Below, piece after piece: positions 45,001 through 54,713 of a stretch of 64,000 nt of DNA (position 1 is the first letter of the stretch; each line of letters begins with the position of its first letter). Made by a program: the position numbers and the translations under genes. Origin of the DNA: JAMQKA01 sp043951865 (GTDB lineage Bacteria; Bacteroidota; Rhodothermia; Balneolales; Balneolaceae); NCBI RefSeq assembly GCF_043951865.1, contig NZ_JBINJF010000005.1, positions 62,001-126,000 on the forward strand, written 5' to 3'. A model generated the notes under the pieces. That model was not told the DNA's origin. It ran no database searches and saw only the letters and a list, made by a program, of their open reading frames with translations.

Positions 45001-46032
45001 ATGAAAACTTTATTTAATATGGCAAGAGTTCATTTTTTCCAGCGCTACTCGAATAAAGAAAATGTTGTAACAAATAATACCCTTCTCCTTTTATCACATG
45101 TATATGACAATAGCCCTGAATTACTTGAAAACTTAATAACAGAGTTAGGTGAAGATTCAGGATTCCAGGTTGGACCCGTTTTTGGACAACAGGTAAGAGA
45201 ACCTAAGAGTGTCCCTGACGGTGAAATAACTCAACAGAGTTTTAAAATTGTAGTAGAAACAAAGCTAGGTCAAACGACCAATCCTGGACAATTGAAATCT
45301 CACCTAGAAGCCTTTAACAATAAAGACTATCAAATTTTATTAATCCTAAACAAAGGCAAAGTAAAACCCAAAATTCGCAAAAAAGTCGAGAAAATAATCA
45401 CTTCATATAATACTAATTCATCATCTTCTGTTACGGGCATCTGGTTGCGATTTCAAGATTTAATTTCGGCAATCAAATCTGTGTTGGGAGACCAACATAT
45501 TCAACTACAAGATCTTTTGGATGACTATGAAGAATACTGTGTGGAAAGTGGTCTAATTCCCAGAACGGAATACCGGATGAGAGCTGTACCCTGTGGAAAA
45601 AGTTTCACCCAAAATATGGAATACGGAATTTATTATGAACCTCCAGGTCGTTCAGCTACACCGTACACTTACTTGGGTATCTATACACAAAAAGCTATTC
45701 ATGGTATCGGAAAGGTAAAAAACCGTGTTCAAGTAAACTTCAAAAACAATAAATTATCAGTTATTAACAATGAAAAAAAGATACCCTTAAATGAATCAGA
45801 AAGATTACGGATAAAGGGTATTATCGAGGAGACAGTAGAAGAACGGGGATGGGATATTTCAACCGGTCACGAATTTGTTATTCTTGATGAGATCTACGAA
45901 ACACATTTTAAAAAAGATAGCTCAGGAGGAATGAGAGGGACCCGATATTTTGATTTGGGTGAAATTCTAGATACAGAAGAATTACCACCAGTAAATGAGA
46001 TTGCAGATTTACTAAATAATTTTGAATGGTAA
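45001..46032 (+). CDS. PD-(D/E)XK-like nuclease protein of the defence block
   Basis: A protein of about 343 residues. The N-terminal 150 residues look like a restriction-endonuclease-like fold: SFKIVVETKLGQT gives a Glu-x-Lys on a predicted strand, followed by helix HLEAFNNKDYQILLILNKG. The C-terminal part is beta-rich (YGIYYEPPGRSATPYTYLGI) with a charged helical section. No closer family is recognised. The frame extends to a TTG at 44971, but the ATG at 45001 (MKTLFNMARVHFF) is the better start. It precedes the HNH gene by 51 bp on the same strand, so they are likely one unit, convergent with the DISARM-type operon. Confidence 0.6.
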   Translation: MKTLFNMARVHFFQRYSNKENVVTNNTLLLLSHVYDNSPELLENLITELGEDSGFQVGPVFGQQVREPKSVPDGEITQQSFKIVVETKLGQTTNPGQLKSHLEAFNNKDYQILLILNKGKVKPKIRKKVEKIITSYNTNSSSSVTGIWLRFQDLISAIKSVLGDQHIQLQDLLDDYEEYCVESGLIPRTEYRMRAVPCGKSFTQNMEYGIYYEPPGRSATPYTYLGIYTQKAIHGIGKVKNRVQVNFKNNKLSVINNEKKIPLNESERLRIKGIIEETVEERGWDISTGHEFVILDEIYETHFKKDSSGGMRGTRYFDLGEILDTEELPPVNEIADLLNNFEW

Positions 46033-46083
46033 ATATTAAATAGTGTTTTAGACAGTCAAACAAAAAGATAGACATTTCAAAAT

Positions 46084-46794
46084 ATGAATAGTAACTGGAC
46101 CAACGAGGATTTAAGAGCTGCGATCAAAGCATACCTTGAAATGCTTGATCATGAAAGAAACGGTACATCTTATGTCAAAACAGAGTTTTATAAAAAATTG
46201 TCAAAGAATCATGATCCTTCAGCAAAGTCATTTGAATATCGAATGCAAAATATATCACATATTCTGGATACTCAGGGAAGACAATGGATACCTGGTCTAA
46301 AGCCTGCGCGAAATGTAGGTACAAATGTAACTGCCCGTATTGAAAGAATACTTTCCGAGGTAGAAAAAAAAGTAATAGAGACCTCGGCATCATTCGAAGA
46401 AGAAGTGCGAAATATACAGTCTAAAATTGGTTCTGAACCACCTAAAGGTACTAAAAAACCTCATTCAACAAGCTACCAAACAACCCATTATGAAAGAGAT
46501 CCTAAGGTAGTTGCATGGGTATTAAATCAAGCCAATGGAATTTGTGAATGTTGTGAAAAACCTGCTCCATTCAATAAAGGAGACGGAACTCCCTTTTTAG
46601 AGGTACATCATATTCAAAGATTAGCGGATGACGGGGAAGACACTGTAAATAACGCAATTGCTTTATGTCCAAATTGTCATAGGGAGCTACATTTTGGCTC
46701 AGGAAAGATGAACTTGGCAAAATCACTTGTTGACAAAATCGATAGACTTAACTCGCCTGCTATACAGGCTATGAGTCAAAAGAGCAGTAAATAA
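46084..46794 (+). CDS. HNH endonuclease (McrA-like)
   Basis: A 236-residue protein. The C-terminal HNH domain has two zinc pairs (CECCEKP and LCPNCHREL) and the core EVHHIQRLADDG...NNAIALCPNCH, with all His and Asn positions present. The first 95 residues (FEYRMQNISHILDTQGRQW, then PGLKPARNVG) form a domain commonly found before HNH in McrA-type and related restriction enzymes. Such enzymes cut DNA, sometimes only modified DNA. It ends 16 bp from the stop of drmB, which comes from the opposite direction. Confidence 0.85.
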   Translation: MNSNWTNEDLRAAIKAYLEMLDHERNGTSYVKTEFYKKLSKNHDPSAKSFEYRMQNISHILDTQGRQWIPGLKPARNVGTNVTARIERILSEVEKKVIETSASFEEEVRNIQSKIGSEPPKGTKKPHSTSYQTTHYERDPKVVAWVLNQANGICECCEKPAPFNKGDGTPFLEVHHIQRLADDGEDTVNNAIALCPNCHRELHFGSGKMNLAKSLVDKIDRLNSPAIQAMSQKSSK

Positions 46795-46810
46795 TTCATA
46801 AATATCGGTG

Positions 46811-48967
46811 TCAAATAATCCCATTGTAGTAGTTAAAAAATCCCAATTCAGGACTATTAATAGTGCCAACTAATAAAGCTCTATCCAAGAATCTGTTAAT
46901 ATTTTCACAACAGCTCTCTGGCAACATACAACATGAGTGACATGCTGCAAGATTCACTCCCATGAATCCCTGTCCCTTATCATTTTCTATGCATAAAGGA
47001 TCAGAGGAACACCATTTCGCCTTTTCCACACCTTTCCTGAATAGATCTTCCAGCTTCCCCGGTTGACCGTGATTTACCAGCCCTCCCAATGTCCCTTCTG
47101 CATCTGAACTTGAGGTATAAATCAATATACCATTCATCTCCTCTGTTGTATTTTCTTTATCTCGATTCGAATAAATAATTTCAGAGAGTGAAGCGGCATT
47201 ATAACCGCTATACTGAGCTATTTGATCAATTAAAATGTGAGATAAGGTATGCAGCAACACATATCTTACATTGATGAAATCAAAATCAGTTTCAACAAAA
47301 TCAGAATTAAATTTTTTTAGATTTGTGATGTAGTTCTTCCTTATCCTGTTAACTCTACTTCCAATTTCATTTTCACTTTCAATCCATTCTTCAATAATTG
47401 AGTTCTTAAGGGTTAAAAAGACACCCTCCCCCTTTACCACATTAGCTGGCAGCCAGTCAGTTTCGTCAGGTTTCCTTCGTATATCCTGAATCCGATTAAA
47501 TTCCTGTTGTAGATTTGGTCTTGATCCAAGTTCAGACTCATTATCAGCAAATATAAGTTCAGATAGTGCCAACGGCTTAACCCGTGTAAACCCTTTTAAA
47601 ACATTAAGTTGTTTCAACTTATGTAGCAATACGACCTTGTCAATAAATTCTATACCTGAAAATTCGCTACTATCCAAGATAGTCGATTTGCACCAATCTT
47701 CAGGACTGGATTTTTTATCATCAAACTCAAGAAAACATTTGTATTCTGTGATTCTATTCTTTTCCTCAGCATCGGTAAGTGCGTTGTGATCCTTTATTTC
47801 ACTTCTAAGATACTTTTTTACCAAACCGACATCATCATCTTCATTTAAAACCTGCTTGAATAATTTATTTATCTCATTATCCTTTTTTTTAAGAATGGCT
47901 TTAATCATTTCATTTCTATTCATTCCCTCGAATTCAATCCCCTCAGCCCTGAACTTGAGTGCCATATCAAAATTACTCTTCATTTCAGGTGTGATTTCAA
48001 GACTATAGCTTTCTTGTGGTAAACTTATAGCCCGATGTGTAATTGGGAAATGGACATTCCCTGCACCTCTCTGAAGCGTCCTGGGGGAAATTCTTTTCCA
48101 TTGTGCCATTTCTTCTTTGCCAAAATCTTCTGCGTCATCGACATTCATATATTCTACTCGCTCCTGGTAGAAAACAGAATCTTCGTTATTTGAATATCCC
48201 TTCCAAGGTGCTGACATATATCCATTTGTATAGGACAAATAGTTGTCACCTTTCTTCATAAAGGTTTCGTCTTGGTTAAAAATACTCCCCAAATCTTCCT
48301 CAGCACCACACTCGGTGCAATGTACTGACATGTCACTTAATGAGGCTCTACCACCACCAAACTTCAATTTCAGATGTCTTCCTTCTTTACCCTTTTGGGC
48401 ATAATAGCAACTATCCTTACTATTTTTCTTTCTGTTATGTCTGTAGCTTTCATTACGATGACAAAACCAATCCCATGGAAAATCGTCAATTAAACCATAC
48501 TCATTTGCTATAATAAATCTGGAAGGTGTTAACTTAATTTTTTGAGTTTGATCACTGTCTTCAAAGCAGGTAGGACAAAAATAACCCTTATTTAATCTAT
48601 CAAAGTGTAAGTTTTTATTCCCTCCTCTTTCTATGTAATATTCCGAATCTAAAAGCTCTTTCAAAAAATGAATAGTCTTGCAGGAAGGACAGAACATGGA
48701 GGCTGGAAATCTGACTGCTCTTATCCCGTATCTGGGTGTATTATTAGGCTTGGGTGGTTGTACAAAATACTCGACATTAAAAAGATCAGCTATTCTGTCA
48801 TCTAAAACCTTATCCCTATTAAACTTATGATTAGGGTTATCAGTACCCCATGCAGTTTTATAAACATCCGGACTGCAAATCATAACTGAAACTTCAGGGA
48901 AATCAGCAATGCTACCACCAGCATAGTTATACAAAGCTTGTGATTTTCGTACTTCTAACTTGTTCAT
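46811..48967 (-). CDS. drmB: DISARM protein DrmB (DUF1998)
   Basis: A 718-residue protein, the DUF1998 subunit of DISARM, which in known systems forms a complex with the helicase DrmA and stimulates it. The N-terminus SQALYNYAGGSIADFPEVS is characteristic. Zinc-type Cys pairs follow (FCPSCKTIH near residue 92, CPTC near 131, CTEC near 219). The C-terminal DUF1998 core has LLHTLSHILIDQIAQYSGYN near 575, ILIYTSSSDAEGTLGGL, WCSSDPLC near 654, and AACHSCCMLPESCCE near 677. It starts 5 bp after the drmA stop and is the last gene of the four-gene operon. Confidence 0.9.
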   Translation of the reverse strand: MNKLEVRKSQALYNYAGGSIADFPEVSVMICSPDVYKTAWGTDNPNHKFNRDKVLDDRIADLFNVEYFVQPPKPNNTPRYGIRAVRFPASMFCPSCKTIHFLKELLDSEYYIERGGNKNLHFDRLNKGYFCPTCFEDSDQTQKIKLTPSRFIIANEYGLIDDFPWDWFCHRNESYRHNRKKNSKDSCYYAQKGKEGRHLKLKFGGGRASLSDMSVHCTECGAEEDLGSIFNQDETFMKKGDNYLSYTNGYMSAPWKGYSNNEDSVFYQERVEYMNVDDAEDFGKEEMAQWKRISPRTLQRGAGNVHFPITHRAISLPQESYSLEITPEMKSNFDMALKFRAEGIEFEGMNRNEMIKAILKKKDNEINKLFKQVLNEDDDVGLVKKYLRSEIKDHNALTDAEEKNRITEYKCFLEFDDKKSSPEDWCKSTILDSSEFSGIEFIDKVVLLHKLKQLNVLKGFTRVKPLALSELIFADNESELGSRPNLQQEFNRIQDIRRKPDETDWLPANVVKGEGVFLTLKNSIIEEWIESENEIGSRVNRIRKNYITNLKKFNSDFVETDFDFINVRYVLLHTLSHILIDQIAQYSGYNAASLSEIIYSNRDKENTTEEMNGILIYTSSSDAEGTLGGLVNHGQPGKLEDLFRKGVEKAKWCSSDPLCIENDKGQGFMGVNLAACHSCCMLPESCCENINRFLDRALLVGTINSPELGFFNYYNGII

Positions 48968-48972
48968 TCAAC

Positions 48973-51900
48973 TCAAGAGTTTTTTAAAATTTTTATCTCA
49001 GATCCGCTCTCTACATTCCTTATTGAGGTCATACAGCCTGGTTTGTCAGCAAAATCATCACTGTATTCACTTTTTACATAAACCGACCTGCCTACTTTCT
49101 CTTCTTTGTAATCCTCAGAAGAATAGTATGGATAGTCTGCATATTCAGAGAACCTAATATTTTTATTCCGGTTGCTTAATTCTATCCATTTTTCTTTAAC
49201 CTGATTACACACTGAATTCACATTTTGCTTTATCTCAACTAATTCCTCTTTTCCGTAATCCGGCACACTCTGAATAGTTTTAACTATCCTTTGAAGTAGA
49301 TAATCTCGTATTTCTTCGAAATCTGTATTCGCTTCATCAGACCATCGAGCATTCTCGACTTCCCCTCCAAAATGATATGCTTGCATCAGGGAATATATTA
49401 CTGCCGGTAAAGCTTTCTCCAGAGCCGGTAATGAATATGGAGTTACTGTTGTAGGTTCTACATCTTTATAAAATGCTTGATGATAGTCCTTGAACCTTTC
49501 GTAATGTGAGCGGTCTCGATTCTTTGCAGGATTATATGTAGTAATAACAATACCAGGTTGCCTACGCCCCACCCTGGAGCTTGCCTGAATATATTCGGAA
49601 TGAGTTCTCGGTTGACCTGTTACCTGCATAACGTTTAACCTTGGAATATCAACACCAACAGATATCATACTGGTAGCAGAAGCAACCTGAACTACATCCC
49701 ATGATGTATCGGGTAAAATTTCTTTAGCCTTAGATACGAAATTATCCTCATTCTCAACGATAGCTTCAGGCTTATCGTCATCATTAAATTCTACACCAAT
49801 TCGTTTAAATATATCTTTTTTGTTCAGTTTGGTGAATTCACCCTTGAATTTCAGACGACCTCTATCATAATCCCGTTCTAACCATTCACCTGACTTATCA
49901 AGAATATCAATGTCGTTAATTCTTCTTATTCCCAATTGATAAAATTCTTTCAATTCAGGATAGTCGGTATCTTCGGGAAGTGTTGCTTTTTCAAGCTTTT
50001 CAAGGGCATTGTTAATCTGATCAGAGTCAAGCGCACTTGACAACTCTTCCGTCCTCTCCTCCTTATAACCGGTATTTATACTTTTAAACTGTTTTGAAAG
50101 AAAATTTCGGTAAGCAACAATATCATCTTCATTTAAGGTTCTGAATTTCCCCAACTCTCTCAGTGTATTGAAATAGACCAGCACCGTGTAGTATTTATCA
50201 ATAATGTCATTACCAAACCCCATTGATGATATTCGTTGCAACAAAGTCGCCACTAATCTGATCTGCGCCACTGTATTTGTAAAACCGGAGGGTTGTAATC
50301 CTAGATAATATCTGCCTAGTTCCTCATCGCTCGTTATTTTTCTCGAAAAAAAGGAGTCATCTATATCTATACCTGAAGGGGGAAACTGTAGGAAGTTTTC
50401 TCGCCCGTATATTAGCTTACACTGTTTTTCGGCATTGCGTGCAGTTGCAGTTGCTGAAACAACCTTCGGTTTAATTCCATTTCGACTACAAAACTTGTCT
50501 ATTGCCATCTCATAAACACCATAAATTGTACCAAGAGATGAATTTATAAGATGTAGCTCATCCTGGACAATCAGCTCAGGTGGTGGAAATTTTGCAACTG
50601 TTTTTTTCCCATCAGTTGAGAGATTAAATAAATTGAAAGTGTCGCTACGCCAGTTGATTGAGGCGAATTTATCCGCAGTGGCAAATAATAAAGTAGGTCT
50701 TTTCTTATATACCACTTCGTCAACAAAGTAAATTGGGAAACATTTTTCTTTAACTGTACCAAAATCTCTTTTTTCTGAATCGGATATGTTAAAACTACAT
50801 TTCAAATTGGGGCAGTAAAGATACAGTGGCTCCCTAAAGTCATTACCTCTACTGGGTCTGCCAACAATTCCCCACTCACCATCTGCATCCTTAGGTTTCA
50901 TTCTCGTTCCGCAACAAGGACACTCAAAAAGTGGAAGTGAATAATCAACTTTGTCATCCGGATTTAATCTAAGTTTGTTCATGCATTCAACAAACTGATC
51001 CCATCTATTTGGAGTTAAGGACATTCCCACCCAGATGCCTAATGAAATCTCTTCAGTGCCATATTTTTCCAGATTATCTCTTCTAATCAATTCACAAGCA
51101 CATATAAGAGGCGCAGCTCTGTTAAATTGTTGTTTATTCAACAACCTCAAAGTGTAGCGCATAATAGCAGTCACACCAGCTCCATTATTTGGATTACCGG
51201 TATTTTCGCCCTCCCGCAACCTACGATAGAAAATCGTAAATGCTATTAATCCAAGATAGGCTTCGGTTTTTCCACCACCGGTTGTAAACCAAATTAAATC
51301 TACAGTATCTCTATCCTGACTTTCAGGATTTACTATACCTTCGATTTGAGATAGTAAAAAAGCTAACTGAAAAGGTCTCCATTTAGCCAACTTTTCATTA
51401 TCCGCAGGTTTGTATGGATAATCCTCTTTGAAGTTCGGGAGTGATTCATTTACTGAATCTTCAGGAAATATTTTATCGCCATGCTTTTTCTTACGTTGCT
51501 TTATAAATGTGTCCATAACCCTCTGCATGAACATGGCTTTATTTGCCTCCGAAAATGCCTGGTACACTAACGGATTATTATCATCATCCAATAATTCGAT
51601 ACCACGATCCATCCTGGATTTCAAATAATCGCAGGTATCCAAGTTTTTAAGTCCCCGCTCAACTAGTTTTTCCTTGTCCTCCTCTCTAATGTTCAGTTTG
51701 TCAATTTGAGCCTCAATTATAGCTTTCTGACCTTCTATCCAATCCCCATAGACACTTGAAAAGTTCTTTAATTCAGCAATCAATTGTTCTTTGGGTACTG
51801 AATTTTCATATGAGGCATGAAAGTCATTACCGGACAGTCTCTTCATGTATAGGATTTCGCAATCCTCAATAAGATTATCTTCCTTGTCGCGCTTGATCAA

Positions 51901-52899
51901 CTCTTCAGGTTCGAAGTCATTCCCCTTGACCTCATAAAGCGGTATAACCTGTGATTCGACTCTTTTTGTTTTTTGAACTTCTTGATCCGGTTCATCCCAC
52001 GTAACTGAAGCACCATGCCCTGTACCGTAACTCTGATAATTTTTATATAACAATTTAAGATTTAACTCTTCCTGATTTTCTATCTTCGACAGATCCGTGT
52101 AATCATCAAAAGAACAGAAAGTTGGACTACTGGAAAAAACCTTAATTTCAGGTTGATAGTATGATTGTGTAGGATTATACAGGTCACCTTTACTGTCGGC
52201 TATATATTCATTTACTAAAGTAAAGGTGAGAATATGTTTATCTATCCGTCTTTTAGACAGATCCCTTCTCGTTACATGAAGATTTAAATTGTCATCCAGA
52301 TCTACTTGTAAGGTTTTTTTGTCCGAGCCTATTAATTCACCATTCGCCCTGAATAATCTTATTTCTCCTTCAGTAACTTCAACCTTTAGTACATCGGTTT
52401 CCACCTTATTCCTTTCATACCGTTTGAATTCAGCGGGAATAAAATTTTCTTTTATTGAGCCATTCTCAATTTTCTTGTTTAGCTCCTCTTTTCTCTCCGG
52501 TATTATTGATTCAACATAAAGACCCGCTGAGGCTTCAAGAAAAAATTCTGCCTCCAACTCAGTCATCACAGAAATGCCAAAAGCTGACGGCTTAAAATCG
52601 GTGGTCATTACCAGCTCATCATTTTCCTCCTCAATACCTGTATCTCCAGTATTACCATTCGACTTAACTTGAGCTTTTGTTTCCTCCTCTTCGTCCTCTA
52701 GACCTCCCTGCTCGTCATCATTACCTGATGACAAATCTTCAAAATCGACCTCACTTGTTGTTTGAGGATAAATAATCCCAGTGAGATAAAAATCTCTGGG
52801 TGACTTTTCTAGTATTTCATCCTCTCCAAATAAAGGTCCACAAAGAGTGTCAACTACAGTTTGACGAATTTTTTCTCTTACTTCTGAATAGATATCCAT
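48973..52899 (-). CDS. drmA: DISARM helicase DrmA
   Basis: A 1308-residue superfamily 2 helicase, the core motor of DISARM that blocks incoming phage DNA. Walker A is TTGGGKTEAYLGL near residue 541, followed by AIMRYTLRLLNKQQFNRA and WVGMSLTPNRWD. The Walker B region is QDELHLINSSLGTIYGVYE near 778. Motif III-like SATATA, then VGVDIPRLNVMQVTGQPRTH and QASSRVGRRQPG near 1104, complete the helicase core. The 500-residue acidic N-terminus is typical of DrmA. It starts 2 bp after the NERD-helicase stop and ends 5 bp before drmB. Confidence 0.92.
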   Translation of the reverse strand: MDIYSEVREKIRQTVVDTLCGPLFGEDEILEKSPRDFYLTGIIYPQTTSEVDFEDLSSGNDDEQGGLEDEEEETKAQVKSNGNTGDTGIEEENDELVMTTDFKPSAFGISVMTELEAEFFLEASAGLYVESIIPERKEELNKKIENGSIKENFIPAEFKRYERNKVETDVLKVEVTEGEIRLFRANGELIGSDKKTLQVDLDDNLNLHVTRRDLSKRRIDKHILTFTLVNEYIADSKGDLYNPTQSYYQPEIKVFSSSPTFCSFDDYTDLSKIENQEELNLKLLYKNYQSYGTGHGASVTWDEPDQEVQKTKRVESQVIPLYEVKGNDFEPEELIKRDKEDNLIEDCEILYMKRLSGNDFHASYENSVPKEQLIAELKNFSSVYGDWIEGQKAIIEAQIDKLNIREEDKEKLVERGLKNLDTCDYLKSRMDRGIELLDDDNNPLVYQAFSEANKAMFMQRVMDTFIKQRKKKHGDKIFPEDSVNESLPNFKEDYPYKPADNEKLAKWRPFQLAFLLSQIEGIVNPESQDRDTVDLIWFTTGGGKTEAYLGLIAFTIFYRRLREGENTGNPNNGAGVTAIMRYTLRLLNKQQFNRAAPLICACELIRRDNLEKYGTEEISLGIWVGMSLTPNRWDQFVECMNKLRLNPDDKVDYSLPLFECPCCGTRMKPKDADGEWGIVGRPSRGNDFREPLYLYCPNLKCSFNISDSEKRDFGTVKEKCFPIYFVDEVVYKKRPTLLFATADKFASINWRSDTFNLFNLSTDGKKTVAKFPPPELIVQDELHLINSSLGTIYGVYEMAIDKFCSRNGIKPKVVSATATARNAEKQCKLIYGRENFLQFPPSGIDIDDSFFSRKITSDEELGRYYLGLQPSGFTNTVAQIRLVATLLQRISSMGFGNDIIDKYYTVLVYFNTLRELGKFRTLNEDDIVAYRNFLSKQFKSINTGYKEERTEELSSALDSDQINNALEKLEKATLPEDTDYPELKEFYQLGIRRINDIDILDKSGEWLERDYDRGRLKFKGEFTKLNKKDIFKRIGVEFNDDDKPEAIVENEDNFVSKAKEILPDTSWDVVQVASATSMISVGVDIPRLNVMQVTGQPRTHSEYIQASSRVGRRQPGIVITTYNPAKNRDRSHYERFKDYHQAFYKDVEPTTVTPYSLPALEKALPAVIYSLMQAYHFGGEVENARWSDEANTDFEEIRDYLLQRIVKTIQSVPDYGKEELVEIKQNVNSVCNQVKEKWIELSNRNKNIRFSEYADYPYYSSEDYKEEKVGRSVYVKSEYSDDFADKPGCMTSIRNVESGSEIKILKNS

Positions 52900-52901
52900 A
52901 T

Positions 52902-54713
52902 TTAGATCCTTTTTGATATATCCAAGTCAATCGTTCTATCGGAAATCTCTTTTAAACTATCTTTTATAGATTCATTGAAAACTAAATATAATTGTGTCCT
53001 TGCTCGTGTATAGGAGACGTAAAACTCCACCTGGAGACTCCGGTCATCCGGCTTTAGATAATCCCTTCCAGTATAAATTATAAAATCGTTTTCAAGTCCT
53101 TTAAAAGAGTGAGGAGTTGAAAAACTTACTTTATCTTTAGGAAAGTGGCAGCCATTTCGGTTTAATTTCACATATAATTCCGGTTTACGATTTATAAATT
53201 GATCTATCTTATTATTATTTGTTAAAACAGTAATAGAACCAGGATTTACATTGTCTTTTATCAGCTTGCCAACGATTTCATCTATTATTTTGAAAAGCTC
53301 CTGAGTTGTACTGTAGAATCTCAATTCAGGCTTTAGACGATCAGACTTCATACAGTCAATTTCCTGTAACCCGGTGTGTATATGAGCCTTTTTAATTATC
53401 CCGGGTGTATTTCTACAGTTTTCTTCAAGATCCAAGTGTACACCTTGATAAGTAGTCTTAAATAGATCAAAATATTCCGTATCAAAATCGCTATAGATTG
53501 TTTGAAACTCCTTATCCAAAAAAACTATCCAATTGTGAGAATCCCAGCCGCCTTTTAATAAAAGCCCCAGGCAATTCATGTAGGATTCACGGAATATATC
53601 TTGTCCCTCATCAATCACCACATAGTCATACAGATCTTCAAAACTGTAATTCTCAAATACCTTGTAAAAATGTTTAGGAAGTTCTTTTTCCCAGAAATCT
53701 TTGTCATCTTTAACGTCAATTGAATATTCATTTGATCTTAATAAACTGAGAAACAAGCTATGTAATGTGGTTATATGAATTTTATCATCATCTACCTCTG
53801 TAAAAGCTTTCTTGAATTTCCCTTCTAGATCGATGGAAAGACATCTGTTAAAGCATACAAGCAGTACTTTCTTGCCTTCAACCGATTTTTGATAAGCCTG
53901 CTCCAGTGCCAACACTGTTTTTCCGGTACCTGGTCCACCGTTTATAAAAAAACCGAATTGAGTATTATGATTAACATCTCGTAATATCTTCGCCTGCTTT
54001 TCAGTATAAAATTGAGTCTCTTCCTTATCCTCGGTAAGATGTTCCGATATTGGGACGCGAAAAATCAAATCAGTTCTGAAGAAATTTTTTATTTTCTCCA
54101 AGCCCTTATAATCAATACCATTAAAACCACTGTTATATTTGGGATAACTTCTCCAGTATTCTTTTAGGTTTTCCAAATATATATCAAAGCTAAATCGTCG
54201 ATCATGATCTGACTTCAAGTACATGATTTCTGGAGTGTACTCGATGGAATAATCCCGATATTTTTTGGAATACTCTCGAAATCCGAAGGGTTTCCCAGAC
54301 TCTGGAAACATTACACCATATCCGAACTTTAATTTCTGATCATAATAATCTCCGGAGAATTTTTTAGGGAAGTGGTTATCTCTTATGTTAAATAAATATG
54401 TGCAGACCTGTTTAAAGGGGTCCTGTTTTTTTGTTCCTCCCAGTGTCCACCATTGATTGGTTGCAGAATCATATTTCACTTCTCCCCCTTTAACTTCCAG
54501 AAATAAGATGAACTCTTTATCCAGATATACAAAATCTACTTCACCCGTAAGCTTCAGATTAGCATCCTGGACACGCAAAGAGTGAAATAAATAATTTTGG
54601 TTTGAAGAGTTAATAACTTTACTCTTTCGTGCTCTTTGAAATACTTTTCTCTCAGCATCCGAATTAAAATAATTTTGGGTAGGTGGATTATTGGGATACA
54701 GAGCCATTTTCAC
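52902..54713 (-). CDS. NERD-domain SF1 (UvrD-like) helicase
   Basis: A 603-residue protein. The N-terminal 120 residues form a nuclease-related domain (DAERKVFQRARKS, then VDFVYLDKEFILFLEVKGG with Asp and Glu-x-Lys). The helicase has Walker A INGGPGTGKTVLALEQ near residue 258, Walker B VVIDEGQDIF near 366, and motif V/VI HSFKGLENDFIIYTG with VSYTRARTQLYLVF near 573. It overlaps the drmE stop by four bases (GTGA) and lies 2 bp before drmA, so it is translated as part of the same operon. An ATG at 54707 is an alternative start. It is not one of the described DISARM core genes and takes a place inside the operon. Confidence 0.88.
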   Translation of the reverse strand: MKMALYPNNPPTQNYFNSDAERKVFQRARKSKVINSSNQNYLFHSLRVQDANLKLTGEVDFVYLDKEFILFLEVKGGEVKYDSATNQWWTLGGTKKQDPFKQVCTYLFNIRDNHFPKKFSGDYYDQKLKFGYGVMFPESGKPFGFREYSKKYRDYSIEYTPEIMYLKSDHDRRFSFDIYLENLKEYWRSYPKYNSGFNGIDYKGLEKIKNFFRTDLIFRVPISEHLTEDKEETQFYTEKQAKILRDVNHNTQFGFFINGGPGTGKTVLALEQAYQKSVEGKKVLLVCFNRCLSIDLEGKFKKAFTEVDDDKIHITTLHSLFLSLLRSNEYSIDVKDDKDFWEKELPKHFYKVFENYSFEDLYDYVVIDEGQDIFRESYMNCLGLLLKGGWDSHNWIVFLDKEFQTIYSDFDTEYFDLFKTTYQGVHLDLEENCRNTPGIIKKAHIHTGLQEIDCMKSDRLKPELRFYSTTQELFKIIDEIVGKLIKDNVNPGSITVLTNNNKIDQFINRKPELYVKLNRNGCHFPKDKVSFSTPHSFKGLENDFIIYTGRDYLKPDDRSLQVEFYVSYTRARTQLYLVFNESIKDSLKEISDRTIDLDISKRI

